Assembly: GCA_038229415.1 (NCBI GenBank)
Contig: JBBROM010000006.1
Span: forward strand, 62,001-126,000
Length of the DNA: 64,000 nucleotides
DNA from: JANXUR01 sp038229415
GTDB lineage: Bacteria; Acidobacteriota; Terriglobia; Terriglobales; Acidobacteriaceae
Direction: 5' to 3'
In this document: one piece after another, positions 52,695 to 60,617 of the stretch
Layout: the number at the start of each line of letters is the position of its first letter
How positions within the stretch are numbered: position 1 is the first letter of the stretch
Notes under the pieces: model-generated
The model's database searches: none
What the model saw: only the letters and a program-made list of their open reading frames with translations
What the model was told of the DNA's origin: nothing
Made by a program: the position numbers and the translations under genes

Positions 52695-53525
52695 TCACGA
52701 AATGATCCGCGCTCGCTGCCGCGCCGCCTCATACAACACAATGCTGCCCGCCACGCCCGCGTTCAGCGACTCCACCTGCGCCGCATGGGGAATGAGCACA
52801 GACTCATCCATGCGCTCCACAATCGCCGTGGGAAGGCCCGCGCCTTCGTTGCCAATGAAGATCGCAACCGGCCCGCGCAGGTCGGCCTCGCTCACAGGCT
52901 TTCCGCGATGCGACGATGTTGCCACGAGCTTCACGCCTCGCTCGCGCAACAGCTGCATCGCGACATCAAGTGCCACAGGTACCAACGGCAAGCGAAACAC
53001 CGACCCTGCCGCGGACCGCACTACTTTCGCGTTGTAAGCGCTCACTGTGCCTTCCGCCAGCAATACGCCGCCAGCACCAAACGCCTCCGCCGACCGAATC
53101 AGCGTTCCCAGATTCCCAGGGTCTTGCAAACCCGCCGCGCCGACCAAAAGCGGCGGCAAACCATTCGGTGTGCTTAGAGCATCTTCCAGCTCATGCGTCC
53201 GCATCTTTACCAACGCCGCCACACCCTGCGGAGCTTCACTCGGCAGCGCCGCATTCAACAACGCATCCGGCACGGTGATGCAGTCCACCAGCGATCCAAG
53301 TTGCGGCAGCATCTGCTCACTCAATGCCTCCGCTGACTCTGCAAAAAACACCGCCTGAAACTCTAATCCGCTACGAATCGCCTCTTCCACCACACGCACG
53401 CCTTCAATGGCAAGGCAGCTATCTTCCGTCAGTTCGGCCTCGGCAAACGCCCGCCGCAATTGCTTCAGCAGCGGATTATGCTTACCAGCGACCATACGCA
53501 ATCGGTTTGTGGAATGGGGACTCAT
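52695..53525 (-). CDS. SpoU/TrmH-family RNA 2'-O-methyltransferase
   Basis: A 276-residue SPOUT enzyme with an N-terminal substrate-binding domain (GKHNPLLKQLRRA) and the catalytic knot: LQDPGNLGTLIRSAEAFGA (motif 1), AIFIGNEGAGLP (motif 2) and ESLNAGVAGSIVLYEAARQR (motif 3). Members methylate 23S rRNA or tRNA with S-adenosylmethionine; the exact position is unknown. It is divergent from the Sua5 gene. Confidence 0.92.
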   Translation of the reverse strand: MSPHSTNRLRMVAGKHNPLLKQLRRAFAEAELTEDSCLAIEGVRVVEEAIRSGLEFQAVFFAESAEALSEQMLPQLGSLVDCITVPDALLNAALPSEAPQGVAALVKMRTHELEDALSTPNGLPPLLVGAAGLQDPGNLGTLIRSAEAFGAGGVLLAEGTVSAYNAKVVRSAAGSVFRLPLVPVALDVAMQLLRERGVKLVATSSHRGKPVSEADLRGPVAIFIGNEGAGLPTAIVERMDESVLIPHAAQVESLNAGVAGSIVLYEAARQRARIIS

Positions 53526-53674
53526 GGCTCTTTTCCGCCGCAGCTATTGGAGCATGATACGCTGCGTGTTCTCCGCCTGCGACTGGCATCGCCCCGGCAC
53601 TCCGGCTTGCCCCTCGCGGAACGAATGTGTTAGCTTCGCCCTTTCTACGTTGCAGCGAAAAGGAACATGCTTTG

Positions 53675-54322
53675 CTTCCAGAGATTCTCAGAATTCATCC
53701 CGACTCGCCCGACGAGTCGCTGTTGCGATACGCGGCGGAACAGATCCGCTCCGGCCAGGTGCTGGGCATGCCCACCGACACCTTTTACGGTCTCGCGGCT
53801 GACCCCTACAACCTCAAAGCAGTGGAACGGGTCTACGAGATCAAGTCGCGCTCGCGCAACAAGCCGCTGTCGCTGCTAATTGAAAGCATCGAGCAGGCCG
53901 AAGAACTCTCGCGGCCTCTGCCCGAGGAGTTCTATATTCTTGCGCGTAAATTTTGGCCCGGCCCGCTCACCGTCATCGTAAAAGCTTCGGCTCGGTTGCC
54001 TCTCAAAGTTACGGCGAATTCCGGCAACGTCGCTTTGCGTGTACCTGCTGCCGCCATTCCCATCGGCGTAATCAAGCTAGCTGGGTGCCCTATCACCGCC
54101 ACCTCCGCCAACCTGAGCGGCGAGCGCGAATGCACCACCGCAGACGCCGTGCGCGCTCAACTCGGCGAGCGCGTGGCAATTATCGTGGATGGCGGCACTG
54201 CGCCTCGTGAAGTGGCTTCGACCATCGTGGACCTCAGCGGTGAAGCGGACATTCACTTCCGCGTGATTCGCGAAGGCGCCATCCCCACCGCCGATATTCT
54301 GGAAGCACTCAACCTGCAATGA
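53675..54322 (+). CDS. L-threonylcarbamoyladenylate synthase (Sua5/YrdC family)
   Basis: Makes threonylcarbamoyl-AMP for t6A modification of ANN-decoding tRNAs. The 215-residue product has MPTDTFYGLAADPYN, the ligand-binding KSRSRNKPLSLLI, FWPGPLTVIVKAS and PITATSANLSGE of the YrdC domain. I prefer TTG 53675 because AAAAGGAA lies seven bases upstream; a longer in-frame version from GTG 53627 has no ribosome site. No C-terminal Sua5-specific domain is present. It overlaps the YdcF-like gene by four bases (ATGA). Confidence 0.92.
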   Translation, partial: LPEILRIHPDSPDESLLRYAAEQIRSGQVLGMPTDTFYGLAADPYNLKAVERVYEIKSRSRNKPLSLLIESIEQAEELSRPLPEEFYILARKFWPGPLTVIVKASARLPLKVTANSGNVALRVPAAAIPIGVIKLAGCPITATSANLSGERECTTADAVRAQLGERVAIIVDGGTAPREVASTIVDLSGEADIHFRVIREGAIPTADILEALNLQ

Positions 54323-54957
54323 GTTCCCGGGATCCTCAGCAAGTAGCTGGCCGGTCACGGATCGCCAGCTTCGGCACCTGGCTCTGGCGGCTCATCCTGC
54401 TGGCGCTGCTCACCACCGCCTGCTGGAGCGCGTGGATCGGCTGGCAGATTGTGCAGCAGGCTCGCCAGGATGAAGCCCGGCCCGTAGATGTACTCGTCGT
54501 CTTCGGCGCAGCGGAGTATGCGGGCAGACCTTCGCCGGTGCTGAAAGCGCGGCTCGATCACACCCTCGAGCTCTACCAGAAACACATCGCCCCGCTCATC
54601 ATCACCACGGGCGGACACGGTGGCGACGCTACTTACAGCGAGGGCGAGGTCGGGCGCGACTACCTGCGCTCCCGCGGGGTGGAAGAATCCAGCATGATTG
54701 CCGAATCCCATAGCGGAGACACCGCCGAAAGTGCCGCGCGCGTCGCCGCCATCATGCGCACCAACAACCTGCACACCTGCGTCGCCGTCAGCGACGCCTA
54801 CCACCTGTTCCGGGTCAAGCAGATGCTGGCCGCGCAGGGGATAGAGGTCTACACCTCGCCCCGCCCCCAAAGCGTCCCCCGTGACCGCAAACAGCGCCTG
54901 CTCGCCGTAGCTCGCGAGACGCTAAGCTACGCGCTGTGGCGTCTGCACCTGACGTAG
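54319..54957 (+). CDS. YdcF/SanA-like (DUF218) membrane-anchored protein
   Basis: A 212-residue protein with one N-terminal transmembrane helix (RLILLALLTTACWSAWIGW) and a DUF218 domain: VDVLVVFGAAEYAGRPSPV, ITTGGHGGDATYSEGEVGRD and VSDAYHLFRVKQML. The family includes ElyC and SanA, envelope proteins tied to peptidoglycan and membrane integrity. It is coupled to the threonylcarbamoyl-AMP synthase gene through an ATGA overlap. Confidence 0.88.
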   Translation: MSSRDPQQVAGRSRIASFGTWLWRLILLALLTTACWSAWIGWQIVQQARQDEARPVDVLVVFGAAEYAGRPSPVLKARLDHTLELYQKHIAPLIITTGGHGGDATYSEGEVGRDYLRSRGVEESSMIAESHSGDTAESAARVAAIMRTNNLHTCVAVSDAYHLFRVKQMLAAQGIEVYTSPRPQSVPRDRKQRLLAVARETLSYALWRLHLT

Positions 54958-54962
54958 CGGCT

Positions 54963-55502
54963 CTACCAGCCCTGCCGCTTCCGCAGCTCCGTAATGTGTG
55001 CAGTGTGATGTTTTCCGTGCCAAGCGTACAGGCCTACGGTCGCGTCCATCCGCCGGTTGCCCAGTTCCGGATGCCGGAACGTGCGCGACCACTGCTCCGG
55101 CGTTACGCTACGCAGCAGCGCCACCATGCGTGTGTGCAAAGCATCCGTTAACTCCAGTGAAGGCGCAACCGGCAAACGCGAATCCGCCAGCTCGGCCCAA
55201 TCTGGCTGCGAGTACGCCGTGATCACCGGATTCTCTTCCGTCAGCGCCAGCTTGAACCGAATGTAGGCGTTCATGTGGCTGTCGGCCACATGATGTACCA
55301 CCTGCCGCACTGTCCATCCTCCGGGGCGATACGGCGTGTCGAGCTGCGCGTCGCTAAGTCCCGCAACGGCTTCCCTCAATTGTGTCGGCGCGGCTGCAAT
55401 CTCGCTAATCCACGTCTCCAGAGTTGCCGCATCAATCGCAGTAGGCGGGGCGAATTTGCCAATGGGATAGCTCAGGTCAAGCATGGAGGCAGTTTCAGGC
55501 AT
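54963..55502 (-). CDS. DinB-superfamily YfiT/BstA-like putative thiol transferase
   Basis: A 179-residue four-helix protein with three conserved His: HHVADSHMNAYIRFK and AWHGKHHTAHITELR, placed as in metal-binding DinB enzymes. Bacillus YfiT is a bacillithiol S-transferase, and this looks closest to it, though substrate thiols in Acidobacteria are not established. AAGGAG seven bases before ATG 55502 is an excellent ribosome site; the longer frame to 55583 is not needed. It converges with the YdcF-like gene. Confidence 0.88.
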   Translation of the reverse strand: MPETASMLDLSYPIGKFAPPTAIDAATLETWISEIAAAPTQLREAVAGLSDAQLDTPYRPGGWTVRQVVHHVADSHMNAYIRFKLALTEENPVITAYSQPDWAELADSRLPVAPSLELTDALHTRMVALLRSVTPEQWSRTFRHPELGNRRMDATVGLYAWHGKHHTAHITELRKRQGW

Positions 55503-55577
55503 GATTTTTCTCCTTAAAATAGTCGGGCAGATTTTAGCTTGTGCTTTTGGTGAAGATGAGAAAGGTGAATAAATACA

Positions 55578-55605
55578 TTGCACGGCGACTTAACGAGTAT
55601 ACAAT
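55578..55605 (+). promoter_or_regulatory. Promoter of the 55686 propeller gene
   Basis: TTGCAC (55578-55583) and TACAAT (55600-55605) spaced 16, with an 80-base leader that contains a possible CGCCAAG/CTTGGCG stem before the ribosome site ACAGGAG. Confidence 0.5.
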
Positions 55606-55685
55606 TGCCGTGGTTTTAGCAACGCCAAGTGCCTGTATAGCTATGAAAACCGCTTGGCGCACTTTGTTACTCACAGGAGAAACAT

Positions 55686-56717
55686 ATGACTGGCACAAAG
55701 TTAGCATCCGTTAAACTGGCCGTATTGTTGTGCATCACCATGACCCTTGGCCTTTCCGCTTTGGCGCAAACCCCCTCGCAGGTCGTCACGGGAAAGTACC
55801 AAAATCCCAATCAGCTGGCTGAACAATCTTGGTATAAAGCGAATACGTCAGCAATACTTACAGGCACGTACTACAACTTCAGTTCCCCAAAGAGCATTAC
55901 CTTTGACGGCGAGCACATCTGGGTCCAACACTCCGGCTCGAACACCGGCACTAGCTCTCAACTGGATAAAGTGCGATCCAGCGACGGGGCTCTCGTCGGA
56001 ACATTTACCATCCCCGGCTCCACGAGTGCCGGCAACATGGCATTTGACGGGGTTAACATCTGGGCCGCAGAACACGATCCCTCGAGCAGTTTAATACATC
56101 AGATTCGCGCTGCGGATGGCGCGTTTGTGACCTCCTGCAACCTGGGAACAAACGGCCTCTGGCCCAATACCCCAGTTTTTGACGGAACCAATATGTGGGT
56201 TGGTACCAACCTTGGATTCGTGGTTAAGTACTCGCCCAGTAGCTGTTCCGTAATTTGCAGCGCGAATGTCGGCGGAAGGGTCTATGACGAGGCATTCGAC
56301 GGCACCAACATGTGGGTGACAAACTTCAACAATAGTACGGTGACGAAAATTAGCTCATCTTGTGTTGCCAGTACGCCCGTTAATGTCGCGGGAGGCCCAA
56401 TCGGAATCGTGTATGACGGAACCAACCTTTGGACGGCAAACCAGACCGGAAATACAGTTTCCAAAATTGCACTGCCTTCCCTGGCCGTGACCTCCTACAG
56501 CGTCGGCACGCTCCCGCAGTATATTGCGTATGACGGCGCTAACGTCTGGGTGACGAATATTACCAGCGGTACCGTAAACCGGGTGTCAACCACCGCGCCG
56601 CTGACGCAGAATACTTCTTTCACAACCTGCGGCTCTACCACATCAAGCCCATTCAATGTTCTTTTCGATGGTGCCCACGTTTGGGTGGGGTGTAGCACTG
56701 CACTTGGCAAGATGTAA
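55686..56717 (+). CDS. Exported beta-propeller protein with FDGTNMWV-type blades
   Basis: A 343-residue secreted protein with signal peptide ending TLGLSALAQ. It has seven or so blades ending in FDGTNMWVTN, YDGTNLWTAN, YDGANVWVTN or FDGAHVWVGC, resembling virginiamycin B lyase-like propellers, but the lyase residues cannot be verified and a binding scaffold is more likely. CAGGAG six bases before the ATG supports the start. Its codons are A/T-richer than those of neighbours. A hairpin at 56732 ends the gene. Confidence 0.85.
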   Translation: MTGTKLASVKLAVLLCITMTLGLSALAQTPSQVVTGKYQNPNQLAEQSWYKANTSAILTGTYYNFSSPKSITFDGEHIWVQHSGSNTGTSSQLDKVRSSDGALVGTFTIPGSTSAGNMAFDGVNIWAAEHDPSSSLIHQIRAADGAFVTSCNLGTNGLWPNTPVFDGTNMWVGTNLGFVVKYSPSSCSVICSANVGGRVYDEAFDGTNMWVTNFNNSTVTKISSSCVASTPVNVAGGPIGIVYDGTNLWTANQTGNTVSKIALPSLAVTSYSVGTLPQYIAYDGANVWVTNITSGTVNRVSTTAPLTQNTSFTTCGSTTSSPFNVLFDGAHVWVGCSTALGKM

Positions 56718-56731
56718 GTGTTATTTACCGA

Positions 56732-56774
56732 GGGTGCCCCGCTCCTTGCGTTTTTCGCAAGGGGCGGGGAACCC
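56732..56774. terminator. Long palindrome with TTTTT loop after the propeller gene
   Basis: GGGTGCCCCGCTCCTTGCG pairs with CGCAAGGGGCGGGGAACCC with two or three mismatches over a TTTTT loop. It sits between convergent propeller and Nudix genes. I recall closely related copies scattered through acidobacterial genomes. Confidence 0.65.
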
Positions 56775-56849
56775 GCAAGCGCATGAGTCCTCAAGGCACT
56801 GGAAGAAGAACCGGGTTGGATGTTTTACCGTCCGCAGAGTCGCGGAGAT

Positions 56850-57299
56850 TCACTCCGCATTGCATGTACTGAGCACCCGCCGCACTAGCAGTTCAGTTTC
56901 CGGCACAAGTGCGAAAGATGGCAACTCGACTTCACTTACCCAGCGCGCATCGGCAGCATCACCACCCGCGCGCAGTTCGCCGCCGGTCACCGCACACAGC
57001 AGATCAATCAGCACGTAGTGATATCGCACCCAGCCCTCGTCGTCGCGCACGATGCGATCATAAGTTCCAACCACCACACCTGCACTCACTTCCAACCCGG
57101 TTTCTTCGCGAGCCTCGCGCACCACGCCCTCAGCCACCGTCTCGCCCAACTCCAACACTCCGCCGGGCAACGACCAATGCCCTTCCAGCGGAGGATTCCC
57201 TCGCCGGATCAGCACCACACGCACCACGCCGTCTCCATCGCGCCGCACAATCAGCGCGCCCACTCCCACCACCGGTGCTTCAGGATATTCGCGAGCCAT
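56850..57299 (-). CDS. Nudix hydrolase
   Basis: A 149-residue enzyme with a complete Nudix box GGVLELGETVAEGVVREAREETGLEV, in two parts here: GGVLELGETVAEG and REAREETGLEV, matching GX5EX7REUXEEXGU. Nudix proteins hydrolyse nucleoside diphosphates linked to other groups; this one's substrate is unknown. Start ATG 57299 (MAREYPEAP) is preferred; the longer frame to 57452 has a low-complexity Arg/Ala-rich N terminus. It is divergent from ligD with 60 bases between starts. Confidence 0.9.
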   Translation of the reverse strand: MAREYPEAPVVGVGALIVRRDGDGVVRVVLIRRGNPPLEGHWSLPGGVLELGETVAEGVVREAREETGLEVSAGVVVGTYDRIVRDDEGWVRYHYVLIDLLCAVTGGELRAGGDAADARWVSEVELPSFALVPETELLVRRVLSTCNAE

Positions 57300-57358
57300 A
57301 CACACAAGGTAAATCAAGCGCCCGACCCGCCACGGCTCACACACCGTAAAATTACTGC

Positions 57359-59338
57359 GTGCCCCGCAAGCCCAAGCCGCCAACGCCGCCTGCCGACGCA
57401 ACCGCCGCCGCGCTCGCCGAGTATCGCCGCAAGCGCCGCTTTCAAGAGACACCCGAACCGGACGGCACCCAGGCAGTTAAGAACGCCAAGTCGCCAAGCG
57501 CGCGCAAGCAGTCGCCAGGAACCTTGGGCTTCGTCGTCCAGAAGCATCAGGCCTCGCACCTGCACTACGACTTTCGCCTCGAACTCGATGGCGTCCTCAA
57601 GTCATGGGCCGTGCCCAAAGGCCCTTCGCTCGACCCTGCCGAAAAGCGCCTCGCGATGCAGGTCGAGGACCATCCCCTCTCCTACTTCGACTTTGAAGGC
57701 GTCATTCCGCCCGATAACTACGGCGGCGGCACGGTACAAGTTTGGGACGTGGGCACCTGGGAGCCGCTGAGTCTGAAGCTCGTGGCAGGTAAACTCGTGC
57801 CCACCGACGCCGAAGAAGCCCGTGCCGAACTCGCCGCGGGCGACTTGAAGATTCGTCTGCACGGCCAGCGCCTGCACGGAGACTTCGCCCTCGTGCACAT
57901 CAAACCGCGAGCGGGCACGCGCAACGCCGCCAAGAACAACGAGTGGCTGCTCATCAAGAAAAAAGACGAGTTCGCAAGCGCAGGCCACGATGCGGAAAGC
58001 GACTACACGTCCGTACTCACCGGCCGCTCCATGCGCGAAATCGCGGGCGACAAAAATTCCGCCGAGTGGAAGAGCCGCCCGGCCGGGCAGGGCAAACTCA
58101 AAGCCGCCTGGCTGGCCGACGCGCTGGAAAAACGCAAAGCACAGGCCGCACCGCCCTTGCAGGCAAAGCCAAAGCTCGAGACCAAGAGCAAGACCAAGAG
58201 CGCGCCCGCGCCAGCGAAGGCATCCGCACCCAAACCAGCGCCGCCCATTCCCGGCGCAGTGCTCGCCGCCATGCCCACGGCCGTTCATCCCATGCTGGCA
58301 ACGCTTGCCGACCGCGTTCCCGCCGATGACGCCAAATCCCCGCAATGGCTTTTCGAGATCAAGTGGGACGGCTATCGCGCCATCGCATTCCTTGACGCTT
58401 CCGGCGCTACGAATGCAGCTGACGCAAAAAAGCCACAAGCCCGCCTAGTCTCCCGTAACCAAAACGACATGACCGCACAATTCCCCGAAGTGGCAGCGAT
58501 TGCCCAGCACTTTCGCGGCAAGACGGCCATCCTCGATGGCGAAATTGTTGCGCTCGATGCCGATGGTCGCTCCTCCTTCAGCCGAATGCAGCAGCGCACT
58601 GGCTTCCGCCCACACTGGACGAAGTTGACGCAGGGCAAGTCGCATCCCCGAGCCGCCAGTGACCGAGCCATCGGCGTGATCTACTACACCTTCGACCTGC
58701 TCTATCTCGATGGCTGGGACTTGCGCCGTTGCGCTCTGGAAGACCGTAAGCGCCTGCTGGCGGCAAACATTCCCGCCAATCCCTTGCTGCACTACTCCGA
58801 CCACGTCGTCGGCCACGGAGCTGAGTTCCTCGAACTCGCCCGCCAGCGCGGACTGGAAGGTGCAGTCGCCAAACGCCGCACCGGCCGCTATCAGGAGTCG
58901 CGCAGCCACGACTGGCTCAAGCTCAAGATCACCCAGCGCATCGAGTGCGTCATCGGCGGCTACACCGATCCGGAAGGCAGCCGCAAGCACTTCGGCTCGA
59001 TCATACTCGGCCTCTATGACGAAGCAGGCCACCTCATCCCAGTCGGCCAAGCCGGCAGTGGCTTCGACGAACGGGCGCTGGCGGAAATTGCCAAGCTGCT
59101 CACCGCCCGCGCCCGCAAGCAGAATCCCTTCACTGGTGAGGTGGAAAGCCCCCGCAAAACGCACTGGGTCACCCCTGACTTGGTAGCCGAGATCCAGTTT
59201 GGCGAGTGGACCCGCGACGGCGACAGCCCTACCCCTCGTAAACTCCGCGCTCCCGTCTTTCTGGGCCTACGCCCCGATAAGGACGCTCGAGAGTGCCTGT
59301 TTGAAAACGTTACCGCTCCCGGTGCGTCTAAGAAATAG
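57359..59338 (+). CDS. ligD: LigD-type ATP-dependent DNA ligase with 3'-phosphoesterase domain
   Basis: Seals ends held by Ku in non-homologous end joining. The 659-residue protein has an N-terminal phosphoesterase domain (FVVQKHQASHLHYDFRLE, then AVPKGPSLDP), a Lys/Ala/Pro-rich linker, and a ligase domain with the adenylated Lys335 in FEIKWDGYRAI, DGEIVALD, and the oligonucleotide-binding end (HWVTPDLVAEIQFGEWT). The polymerase domain of full LigD proteins is absent, so a separate polymerase gene would be expected elsewhere. Start is GTG 57359. Ku is at 5 kb. Confidence 0.96.
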   Translation: MPRKPKPPTPPADATAAALAEYRRKRRFQETPEPDGTQAVKNAKSPSARKQSPGTLGFVVQKHQASHLHYDFRLELDGVLKSWAVPKGPSLDPAEKRLAMQVEDHPLSYFDFEGVIPPDNYGGGTVQVWDVGTWEPLSLKLVAGKLVPTDAEEARAELAAGDLKIRLHGQRLHGDFALVHIKPRAGTRNAAKNNEWLLIKKKDEFASAGHDAESDYTSVLTGRSMREIAGDKNSAEWKSRPAGQGKLKAAWLADALEKRKAQAAPPLQAKPKLETKSKTKSAPAPAKASAPKPAPPIPGAVLAAMPTAVHPMLATLADRVPADDAKSPQWLFEIKWDGYRAIAFLDASGATNAADAKKPQARLVSRNQNDMTAQFPEVAAIAQHFRGKTAILDGEIVALDADGRSSFSRMQQRTGFRPHWTKLTQGKSHPRAASDRAIGVIYYTFDLLYLDGWDLRRCALEDRKRLLAANIPANPLLHYSDHVVGHGAEFLELARQRGLEGAVAKRRTGRYQESRSHDWLKLKITQRIECVIGGYTDPEGSRKHFGSIILGLYDEAGHLIPVGQAGSGFDERALAEIAKLLTARARKQNPFTGEVESPRKTHWVTPDLVAEIQFGEWTRDGDSPTPRKLRAPVFLGLRPDKDARECLFENVTAPGASKK

Positions 59339-59435
59339 CGCAAACGAGCAGCAGGGCCTCCCTTCCGGTAACACCGAAACAACCGCCCTCCGGTGCTACC
59401 ATGAGGCTAGGCATAGAATGGCGAGGAGACGTGCC

Positions 59436-60272
59436 ATGAAGGTGATCACCAGAACTGTTCTTGGATGTGCGGGCATGACGCTGACCTTGCTGCTGGTGTC
59501 GGGCGTCGCGCTAGCCGACTTGCGCCACGTTCACAAGGCGACCAAGCCAGTAACCGTCACTCCCCCGCCTGCTCCGGTCATCCCGATGCCTGCCGTAATT
59601 CCGCCGGAACGGCTCGACTTGCGCCCCGCAGTTCCGCCGCAAGTTTCTTATAGCAACGGCCAACTCACCATAACCGCGCAAAATTCCACTTTGGGCGACG
59701 TGCTGAACAGTGTTCATGCCAAAACAGGCACCGTGATTGAGGTCAGCGGACCAGCCACGGACCGCATCGCGATTCGCATCGGCCCCGCCCCGGTGCGGGA
59801 AGTACTTACAGCCCTGCTCGATGGCTCCCGCTTCAACTACATCATCCTCGGTTCGTCGGCGAACCCGCTTGGTGCCGAGCACGTGATTCTGACCCCCAAA
59901 ACAGGCGGAGCCGCTACAGGCCCGGTCGCGTCCAGCCAGCCGGTCTATCAGCCACCGCCGCAGCCGCAAGCTCCTCCGCCGGGCGCATTTGTGCCCGGAC
60001 AGTTTCCGGGAGTCGTTCGTGGTCCAGGTGGCCTCCCAGTGCCCGGACAACCGGGCAACCCCGGTTCACCAGCTCTAGCTGAAACCGCCCCAGAGGCCAG
60101 CCAGGAAGCGGAACAGCCGGAACCCGAAGCCGAGGCCGATCAAAACGCGGCTCCAGAAGCCGACCAACCCGATCCGGAACCAGATCCAAGCCCGGGCGAG
60201 GCTGACCAGAATCAGCATCAACGTGGCCCGGACGGCACTCCTCCACCCGATCAGCCCCAGGGGCCGAAGTAA
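59436..60272 (+). CDS. Exported protein with secretin/TonB N-terminal-like (STN) domain
   Basis: A 278-residue secreted protein: signal peptide MKVITRTVLGCAGMTLTLLL with cleavage after VALA, then a short segment rich in Pro (VTPPPAPVIPMP), an STN-like domain (VSYSNGQLTITAQNSTLGDV, TGTVIEVSGPATDRI, APVREVLTALLDGSRFNYI) and a long low-complexity tail rich in Pro, Glu, Gln, Asp. STN domains occur in secretins and TonB receptors, but the rest of those proteins is missing. GAGGAG before ATG 59436 decides the start. Confidence 0.75.
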   Translation: MKVITRTVLGCAGMTLTLLLVSGVALADLRHVHKATKPVTVTPPPAPVIPMPAVIPPERLDLRPAVPPQVSYSNGQLTITAQNSTLGDVLNSVHAKTGTVIEVSGPATDRIAIRIGPAPVREVLTALLDGSRFNYIILGSSANPLGAEHVILTPKTGGAATGPVASSQPVYQPPPQPQAPPPGAFVPGQFPGVVRGPGGLPVPGQPGNPGSPALAETAPEASQEAEQPEPEAEADQNAAPEADQPDPEPDPSPGEADQNQHQRGPDGTPPPDQPQGPK

Positions 60273-60354
60273 ACCCAACGCCTGAAGCTTGGCCCTAGAG
60301 GCAAAAAAGGTCGGTTTGGAAGATGGTTAAATTTTTGTCAAGCCCCCTGTTACT

Positions 60355-60574
60355 GTAAATTTACCCTAAGTTATTGATTACAAGCAAAATAGAGCTTCGC
60401 TAGTGATGTCACATTACCCCCGCCACTCTTGGTATCCTAGTAATACAAGCTCAGAATGCGGCGGCGTAACAGCATGGAGTCGCAGGGTTTGACCTATTGG
60501 CCTGCTGGCAAATAAAATACGAAGTTAGGTGCGCCCTCATCCCCGGAACTCCGCTGAGAGGGCGTTGGTTTTTT
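60355..60574 (+). other. Intergenic region before uvrA with palindrome and terminator
   Basis: The 345 bases 60273-60617 hold no ORF. Seen: a palindrome GTAAATTTAC (60355-60364); a TGGTATCCT extended -10 candidate near 60430; and a terminator stem CGCCCTC/GAGGGCG (60532-60564, inner CGG/CCG) followed by TTTTTT (60569-60574). The terminator lies 43 bases before the uvrA ATG, so it either ends a small RNA of about 130 bases or attenuates uvrA. A run TTTTTGTCAAGCCCCCTG (60333-60350) reminds me of a recurrent acidobacterial intergenic motif. No LexA-type box was identified with confidence. Confidence 0.5.
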
Positions 60575-60617
60575 GAGGCACGTTTCAAGTTCAACGCATC
60601 ACGCTCAACGGAGACCG

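Noticed and set aside
60340..60364. Possible LexA box near CTGTTACTGTAAATTTAC
   Set aside because: It does not match CTGT-N8-ACAG, and the acidobacterial LexA site is not known to me.
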